Part shown: positions 5,881 to 11,095 of the stretch, piece after piece
Layout: every line of letters begins with the position of its first letter
Numbering within the stretch: position 1 is the stretch's first letter
DNA from: an uncultured Oscillospiraceae bacterium
Lineage (GTDB): Bacteria > Bacillota > Clostridia > Oscillospirales > Oscillospiraceae
DNA length: 11,095 nt
Reading direction: 5' to 3'
NCBI GenBank assembly: GCA_900762005.1
Contig: CAAFEV010000315.1
Span: forward strand, 1 to 11,095
Made by a program: the position numbers and the translations under genes
Notes under the pieces: generated by a model
Seen by the model: the letters and a program-made list of their open reading frames with translations, nothing else
Database searches by the model: none
Told to the model about the DNA's origin: nothing

Positions 5881-7700
5881 GCGATTTACCGGTGTTGCCG
5901 GTGCGGTCGAAGCATGGACAAGTACAGCAAATTGCGTTTGGCGGGCTGCGCCACTTTAAAAACTGCACAGACGGCGAAATCTACGATATGCAGGACATGA
6001 CGTGCGAGGAATTTCCGATTTTAAGCACGAGAAACAACAGAATGAAAACACGCAGAACTCAGCTGGGTATTTTGCAGCTCTACGTTTGTGGCGGCGTGAC
6101 GGTGGAGGTCAAGCAGAGCGAGGTGCTGATTAACGGGCTTTCGCTGCTGGTGCCGCAGGACGCGGCGCACACGCGCTTTGTTGCATTCGGAAACCGCGTT
6201 GTGATGTACCCTGACAAGAAGCTGCTGAATCTGACCCACCCGCCGCTTGCGATTCTCTCTGCAATATCGGAACTGCCGGAGGGCGCGGAGCTTTACGACG
6301 CCTACGCAATTCACGACGAGGGCAAACATTATGACATCTACGTCTGGGATGGCAATACTTGGCGCAATAACGGCTGGCTCGATACACCGATGGGTGCGAC
6401 GCTTGCGGAGACAAGCATCAAAATTAAGGACGGGACGCTTTACAATCAAGATGCGACGGCAAACGTGATTGCAGTTGTGCACGAAATGGAGTATGTGACA
6501 AGCTCCGCAGGGCTTAAGGTCGGCGACGCGGTGCGCATCAGCGGCTTGACGCAGGTGCCGGGAAACAACAAAATTGCGATTATCCGCGAAATCAGTCCGG
6601 GCGGTTATCTGTTTAGCACAGGGTGCTCCTTGCATTTTTCTGACTTCTGCTTTTCTATCCCGGAAAGCGGCGGCCAGCCGCAGGCGCAATACGAGGAAAC
6701 CGGGAGCATCCGCATTGAACGGCTCGTTCCGGACATGGACGTGCTTTTTTCACACGGCAATCGGATGTGGGGCGCGAAGGGCAAGGAGTTGTTTGCCTCT
6801 AAACTCGGTGACCCGACGAACTGGCACGTGTTCGACGGGCTGAGCACCGACAGCTGGTATCTTTCCACGCAGGAGCCGGGCGATATTACCGGCGGCGTTG
6901 CAAGCGGATATCCGCTATTTTTCCGCGAGAACGGCATGACGACTGTCTACGGCGCGTTGCCGTCGGCATTTCAAACACAATTCACGCCGTTGCCCGGCGT
7001 AAAGCACGGGGAAAAAGAGAGCCTTGTGAGTGTAGCAGGCGCGCTGCTGTGGTTTTCCCCGGAGGGAATGGTGCTTTGCAGCGGTGAAAGCATTGTGCCG
7101 CAAACACAGGTGTTCGGCGACTGGCAGCTATCGAATATCATTGCGGCGACGGACGGACGTAGGTATTACATGAAAGCGGAAATTGGGGCAGAAAATGACG
7201 GAGAGCCGATGAACGCTGTGTTTATCTGGCACGCGGACACCGGACTTTGGACGAAGGAGCGAGATGACAGCTTTGTCCGGCTGACGGCGGATGCGGAGAA
7301 CGTCTACGCATTGGAAAGCAGCGGAAATCTGACAATGCTGCACGGCAGCTCGCGTCATTGCATTTGGCCAGCGTCGCCCGTTAACAGCTATGTGGAATTC
7401 GGTGATTTTACGCACGAGACACCAAACAAAAAAACGGCGGACAGACTGCTCATGCGGCTTGGTGTGGATGCATACACAACGTTAACGGTAAAAATTCGTT
7501 ATGACAGTGCGGGCGACTGGCTTACAGTCGGAACCATAACGGGTGCAACGGAGAAGAAAACCGTGCTTCTTCCAGTTATGCCGAAGCGATGCGACCATTA
7601 CCGTATCCGGATAGAGGGCGTCGGAAGAAATGCCCATAGCGGGAACTGGCGGCTTTATTCGGTTACTAAATCTGTGCGCATCGGCGCGGAACGAAATTAA
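5877..7700 (+). CDS. P22 gp10-like tail stabilisation / nozzle protein (607 aa)
   Basis: The 607-aa, beta-rich protein resembles podovirus head-tail/tail hub proteins that extend the portal channel (P22 gp10, T7 gp12-type nozzle). The best match is residues 283-330: VPDMDVLFSHGNRMWGA followed by LGDPTNWHVFDGLSTDSW, close to the conserved core I associate with P22 gp10 and relatives. Downstream are blade-like repeats with small aromatic motifs (GYPLFFRENGMTTVYG, GALLWFSPEGMVLCSG, NAVFIWHADTGLWTKERDD, NVYALESSGNLTMLHG) as in a beta-propeller. The C-terminus (about 500-600) is another beta domain. At 607 aa it is longer than P22 gp10 (about 470 aa), with extra material around residues 120-280. 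GGAGG at 5865-5869 precedes the ATG, and the start overlaps the previous stop. If correct, this implies a short-tailed virion. Family assignment is from pattern recognition only. Confidence 0.7.
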   Translation: MSDLPVLPVRSKHGQVQQIAFGGLRHFKNCTDGEIYDMQDMTCEEFPILSTRNNRMKTRRTQLGILQLYVCGGVTVEVKQSEVLINGLSLLVPQDAAHTRFVAFGNRVVMYPDKKLLNLTHPPLAILSAISELPEGAELYDAYAIHDEGKHYDIYVWDGNTWRNNGWLDTPMGATLAETSIKIKDGTLYNQDATANVIAVVHEMEYVTSSAGLKVGDAVRISGLTQVPGNNKIAIIREISPGGYLFSTGCSLHFSDFCFSIPESGGQPQAQYEETGSIRIERLVPDMDVLFSHGNRMWGAKGKELFASKLGDPTNWHVFDGLSTDSWYLSTQEPGDITGGVASGYPLFFRENGMTTVYGALPSAFQTQFTPLPGVKHGEKESLVSVAGALLWFSPEGMVLCSGESIVPQTQVFGDWQLSNIIAATDGRRYYMKAEIGAENDGEPMNAVFIWHADTGLWTKERDDSFVRLTADAENVYALESSGNLTMLHGSSRHCIWPASPVNSYVEFGDFTHETPNKKTADRLLMRLGVDAYTTLTVKIRYDSAGDWLTVGTITGATEKKTVLLPVMPKRCDHYRIRIEGVGRNAHSGNWRLYSVTKSVRIGAERN

Positions 7701-7710
7701 GGAGGCAGCT

Positions 7711-9894
7711 ATGAAACACGATGACAAGAGAAAGCTATCGCTGTGGGAGGAGCGGCTGACACGCAGCACAAACGCCTATCAGACAGAGCTGGACAAGATA
7801 GACGCGCGGGAAGCGCAGTATACCGGTGAGCGCAGCATTCGGCCGCTGACAGAAAACGATAAGCCGAAAAAAGGCGGAACGCGACAGACCTCACACGTTT
7901 GGAATATTACCGCTGAAAACATCGAAGCGGAGATTGATTCCTCTTTGCCGATGCCGAAGGTTACCCCGAAGCGCAAAAAGGATGAACGTCTTGCGCGTGT
8001 GATTGAGAATTTTTTGCGTAACGAAATCGACCGACTGCCGTTTGAAAAACTGAATGATGAAGCCGAGCGCACGGCGAAGAAGCAGGGCGGTGCCGGCATT
8101 ATGATTGAGTGGGACGAAACGGCGCGGACGCATTGCACGGTGGGCGATAACTGCATAAGTGTTTTGCACCCGTCAAGGCTCATTCCCGCCGACGGTGCGG
8201 AAGATATCGAAACATCGGAATATTTCTTCTTGCGTCTGCCGATGAGCAAGGCACAGGTGCAGCGGCGTTACGGCGTGGATGTTACGGCAGACGGTGAAGA
8301 ACATCCGGAGTTGAGAAGCGGCGCGAGCTCGGAGGATATGGTCACGGTGAAAATTGCTTTTTACCGGAACGAGGACGGCGGTGTCGGAAAGTTTGCATGG
8401 GTCAACGATAAGGTCTTGGAGGACATGAAAGACGCGCAAGCGCGCAGGCTTCGCCGTTGCAAAAAATGCGGACAGACAGAGACGGAGAGCGCATATGCCA
8501 TTGAAGCACCGACGTACGACGGCAGCTATCCAGAGGGAGAAACTCCACGCAGAGCGCGCCGTGGCGAGTGCTCCTTCTGCGGGAGTAGAAAATGGGAGGA
8601 AAGCGAAGAGGCAAGCCGCACCGTGGCACTTTCTGACTTAGCGCGATACGGAGTGCGGCAGGATGTGATTGATGTTCTGACGGCGCAGTTCGGGATGCCC
8701 TTGCCGCCGGTGCCGCAAGAGCTTCCGGCAGTGCAGATGCCCGACGTGGGTGAGGTACCTGGAATGGGTGCGCCGGTCGGGGAAGTGCAGATGCAAGGCG
8801 GAATGCCGCCGGAGCTTTCTACACCGTTCGGCGGTTTGGCAGCGGGCGTGGCCGGCGACTTTTCCGCAAGAACGGAAGAAGTACCGGCACGGCAGGAAAT
8901 TACCGTCGAAATTCCGTATTATAAGCCGGATTTGTTCCCGCTGGTTATCTTGCGCAACGTGACTGCCCATAAAAAGTTTTTGGGTGAGTCGGATTGCGAC
9001 AAGCTGGCAGACCAGCAGAACACATTGAACCGGATAAATCAGAAAATCCTTGACCGTCTGATTAAAGCGGGTACAAAAATCACCGCGCCGCCGGATTCGC
9101 GGGTGTATATGGATGCCGAGGACAATACCATAATCCGCGTGGAGAACATTAAGGACCTTCAAATGATTAAGCCGCTCCAATTCGACGGGAATTTGCAGTA
9201 CGAATTCCTGCTGCGCTCAGCGGCACAAGAGGAAGCGCAGCGGCAACTCGGTATTACCGAGAGCTTTTTGGGCAGGAAGGACGCAACTGCGCAGTCAGGC
9301 AGAGCGAAGGAATTCGCAGCTGCGCAAACAGCCGGACGAATGGAGAGCAAGCGTGTGCTGAAAAAACTTGCTTTCTCGCAGGTGTTCGAGCGTGTCTTTA
9401 AAAACGCGCTTGCTTACGCCGACGAAAAGCGGCCGGTGTATTTCAAAAATGAAAGCGGAGCGGTGGACTACGAGGAATTCAACCCGTGGGAGTTTTTAGA
9501 GGTAGACGCTGCGGGAGAGCTGTATTGGAATGACCAATTCTTGTTTTCCTGTGATGATGCGTCCGGTCTTGCTGCAAACCGAGAAGCAATGTGGCAGGAA
9601 TGCACATCGATGTTCCAAAGCGGTGCATACGGGAATCCGGCGGAGGTTGACGCCCTGCTGACTTACTGGACGCAGATGGAGGCATTGCACTATCCGACAG
9701 CGGCAAGCACAAAAAAACTGATAGAGGACAGAAAAAAGGAACAGCAGCAGCAACAGGCTTTGATGATGCAAATGCAGCAGCAACAGCAGATGCAGCAGAT
9801 GCAGCAAGGTGCGATGCCCGCACAGGCGGCGCAGCAGGGTGCAATGCCTGCACCGTCGGGCAGTACACCGGCGCAAATGCCGCCGGCAGGATGA
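7711..9894 (+). CDS. Portal protein with inserted zinc-ribbon-like segment (727 aa)
   Basis: The portal dodecamer is the DNA gate at one head vertex and docks the terminase and tail. Start 7711 follows GGAGG (7701-7705), which directly adjoins the previous stop; the longer in-frame reading from 7630 overlaps the tail gene. Portal features as in P22-like large portals are an N-terminal helical region with QTSHVWNITAENIEAEIDSSLP (60-81), KKQGGAGIMIEW (123-134), a DCDKLADQQNTLNRINQKILDRLIKAG stretch (428-454) and a C-terminal helical region with QLGITESFLGR (512-522) and RAKEFAAAQTAGRMESKR (531-548). Cys250, Cys253, Cys287 and Cys290 form a C-x2-C/C-x2-C pair, a probable zinc ribbon inserted in the wing region, followed by a Pro/Met/Gly-rich linker (329-380). 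Residues 678-727 are Gln/Met/Ala/Pro-rich and probably disordered. The portal call is firm, the zinc binding inferred. Confidence 0.85.
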   Translation: MKHDDKRKLSLWEERLTRSTNAYQTELDKIDAREAQYTGERSIRPLTENDKPKKGGTRQTSHVWNITAENIEAEIDSSLPMPKVTPKRKKDERLARVIENFLRNEIDRLPFEKLNDEAERTAKKQGGAGIMIEWDETARTHCTVGDNCISVLHPSRLIPADGAEDIETSEYFFLRLPMSKAQVQRRYGVDVTADGEEHPELRSGASSEDMVTVKIAFYRNEDGGVGKFAWVNDKVLEDMKDAQARRLRRCKKCGQTETESAYAIEAPTYDGSYPEGETPRRARRGECSFCGSRKWEESEEASRTVALSDLARYGVRQDVIDVLTAQFGMPLPPVPQELPAVQMPDVGEVPGMGAPVGEVQMQGGMPPELSTPFGGLAAGVAGDFSARTEEVPARQEITVEIPYYKPDLFPLVILRNVTAHKKFLGESDCDKLADQQNTLNRINQKILDRLIKAGTKITAPPDSRVYMDAEDNTIIRVENIKDLQMIKPLQFDGNLQYEFLLRSAAQEEAQRQLGITESFLGRKDATAQSGRAKEFAAAQTAGRMESKRVLKKLAFSQVFERVFKNALAYADEKRPVYFKNESGAVDYEEFNPWEFLEVDAAGELYWNDQFLFSCDDASGLAANREAMWQECTSMFQSGAYGNPAEVDALLTYWTQMEALHYPTAASTKKLIEDRKKEQQQQQALMMQMQQQQQMQQMQQGAMPAQAAQQGAMPAPSGSTPAQMPPAG
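9741..9860 (+). repeat. CAG/CAA-rich low-complexity tract in the portal 3' end
   Basis: About 120 bases are built mainly of CAG, CAA and ATG codons, giving runs of Gln with interspersed Met, and then two near-copies of a block encoding QQGAMPA (ending near 9823 and 9853). Such tracts expand and contract by slippage, so length may vary between related phages. The tract lies in the terminal tail of the protein and keeps frame. Confidence 0.6.
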
Positions 9895-9909
9895 CAGGAG
9901 GATAAAACG

Positions 9910-10920
9910 ATGCAAAACGGAACAGCTATTACATTCGGTTACGACCCGGCGACAGACTACAGCAAGCTGATTGCGCAGGCCGTCAAGGGCGGAGACATGG
10001 CGCGAGCCGCGATATATGAGGCACAGCGCAATGAAAAAATTGCGGCAGAAGGACGAGCAGAGCGGCAGACGAATACATACGCCGGGTATCTGCCGGGCGC
10101 GGCACCTGCAAATACAGGCTGGCAGAACCCCTATCAGGCGGAGCTTGACAAAGCACTCGGCAGGCTACAGGACACGAGCGCGTTTTCTAAGCAGTACCTG
10201 CAGCAGGCAGACCGAACAATGCAGGACACCATCGGCCAGTACAGCACAATGACAGGCGGGCTACCGTCAACGCAGGCGGTCGCTGCCGCGTCGCAGGCGG
10301 CAGATTATCAAAAGAGCCAGCTTGCAGGGCTGCTTGCGGAAAAAGACGCGCAGAACGCATCGCTGCTCCTGTCAGCGGGTAGTCAGGCGCAATCGGAGTA
10401 TCAAATGCGCATTTCGGAGGCATTGACACGCTGGACGAGCTTAGGCTACGCTGACAACGCTGTAGCGCAGATTTTAGGAGTCGCCGTCGGAACACCGACC
10501 ACCGACCGGAGCTATCAGAATTGGCAGATGGGACAGCAGGAGAAGGCAGATGCCTACACGCAGGCAATGACGCTGTTGCAGACGGGCAATATGCCGTCTG
10601 CGGATTTGCTCGCCGCAGCGGGCTTGAACGCACAGGACGCGCAGGCACTGCTCGCAGCGGCAACGAAGACAATATATCAAAACACCGATGATATAAAATA
10701 TCTTGGGAAAGAACGGTTTAACCTTGCGGAAAAGTATCAGGAGGGCGGCTGGAACGCAATCTCCGGATATATTAACTACTATTGCAGTCCTCAGGGAGGT
10801 GGTTATGACCGTGAGGAGCTGACAAATTGGATTTATGACAACTACACGGCACCAGAAACGGAATCACCGCCGACACCGCAGCCAGATCAAGGTTTGTCTG
10901 CGGAAAGAACTACAAAATAA
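9910..10920 (+). CDS. Putative internal virion / ejection protein (336 aa)
   Basis: The 336-aa product starts 8 bases after AGGAGG (9897-9902) and directly follows the portal. It is Ala/Gln-rich and largely helical: residues 14-50 (DYSKLIAQAVKGGDMARAA, then YEAQRNEKI), a glutamine-rich middle with QDTSAFSKQYLQQADRTM and SQAADYQKSQLAGLLAEKD, and a C-terminus with KYQEGGWNAISGYINYY (about 272-288) and a Pro-rich tail. No membrane span, enzyme motif or metal site is seen. Proteins with this N-terminal pattern occur beside portal genes in gut Bacillota phages as far as I recall, usually unnamed. Given the likely podovirus, a helical, Gln/Ala-rich protein after the portal fits the internal core/ejection proteins that enter the host with the DNA. 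This role is inference; a tail or minor head role is also possible. Confidence 0.5.
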   Translation: MQNGTAITFGYDPATDYSKLIAQAVKGGDMARAAIYEAQRNEKIAAEGRAERQTNTYAGYLPGAAPANTGWQNPYQAELDKALGRLQDTSAFSKQYLQQADRTMQDTIGQYSTMTGGLPSTQAVAAASQAADYQKSQLAGLLAEKDAQNASLLLSAGSQAQSEYQMRISEALTRWTSLGYADNAVAQILGVAVGTPTTDRSYQNWQMGQQEKADAYTQAMTLLQTGNMPSADLLAAAGLNAQDAQALLAAATKTIYQNTDDIKYLGKERFNLAEKYQEGGWNAISGYINYYCSPQGGGYDREELTNWIYDNYTAPETESPPTPQPDQGLSAERTTK

Positions 10921-10940
10921 CAAAGAGAGGGAGGTTAGCT

Positions 10941-11095
10941 ATGCCAAAGCCAATAGGATTATTCAGACCGGGCGATACCGGGGGTAAAACAGACGGTACG
11001 CAAACCAAAACACCACCGACATGGGAGGAATACGAGCAACAAAAGCAGGGTCAGACGCAGGCACTGACCTCATTTCAGACAAAGGCACCGACATG
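10941..11095 (+). CDS. Partial gene, probable virion protein (N-terminal 51 aa)
   Basis: A reading frame opens at 10941, 5 bases after the strong GGGAGGT ribosome site at 10929-10935, and runs to the window end without a stop. The visible 51 residues are MPKPIGLFRPGDTGG followed by a Lys/Thr/Gln-rich, probably disordered stretch (WEEYEQQKQGQTQALTSFQTKAP). Composition matches the Gln/Ala-rich proteins just upstream, so a second internal virion or tail protein is likely. The function cannot be judged from this fragment. Confidence 0.65.
   Translation, partial: MPKPIGLFRPGDTGGKTDGTQTKTPPTWEEYEQQKQGQTQALTSFQTKAPT

Noticed and set aside
1..11095. CRISPR arrays, tRNA genes, integrase, attachment sites, reverse transcriptase or template repeats
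   Set aside because: I looked for regularly spaced repeats, tRNA-like cloverleaves and enzyme motifs of these classes and saw none.

Overview
The window is a virion-assembly and lysis segment of a tailed bacteriophage or prophage, read entirely on the + strand. Every gene is preceded by a strong AGGAGG-type Shine-Dalgarno site, several neighbours overlap as ATGA or are separated by a few bases, and protein features (r1t-type holin, clostridial-phage-type amidase, gpT-like capsid protein) point to a Bacillota host, most likely a gut Clostridia/Oscillospiraceae relative. This host call is inference; no host gene, integrase or tRNA is present.

Layout: a two-gene lysis cassette (holin 30-227, amidase 224-988) ends in a convincing intrinsic terminator (991-1026). 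After a spacer of about 116 bases the head genes follow: a 49-aa basic protein (1143-1292), a putative scaffold (1344-2399), a small decoration-like protein (2459-2854) and the major capsid protein (2875-3900). A 238-base stretch without a credible gene (3901-4138) separates the capsid gene from the large terminase (4139-5656). Then come a 59-aa small protein (5701-5880), a P22-gp10-like tail/nozzle protein (5877-7700), the portal (7711-9894), a putative ejection or internal virion protein (9910-10920) and the start of a further gene cut by the window end (10941 on).

How it fits together: scaffold, capsid and decoration proteins build the procapsid around the portal, the terminase packages DNA through the portal, and the gp10-like protein and the following genes probably form or fill a short tail. 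The gp10-like protein and the absence so far of tape-measure or tube genes suggest podovirus morphology. The module order is unusual: capsid before large terminase, terminase before portal, lysis upstream of everything, and no recognisable small terminase.

The most interesting item is the capsid-terminase spacer. It begins with a perfect 10-bp hairpin right after the capsid stop and then folds on paper into a UACG-capped hairpin and a roughly 23-bp interrupted long hairpin. Its position just downstream of a gpT-like capsid gene matches what I recall of the Mu-gpT downstream-element RNA motif from metagenomes. It is a candidate structured RNA of unknown function. Another unusual point is a four-cysteine zinc-ribbon-like insertion in the portal.
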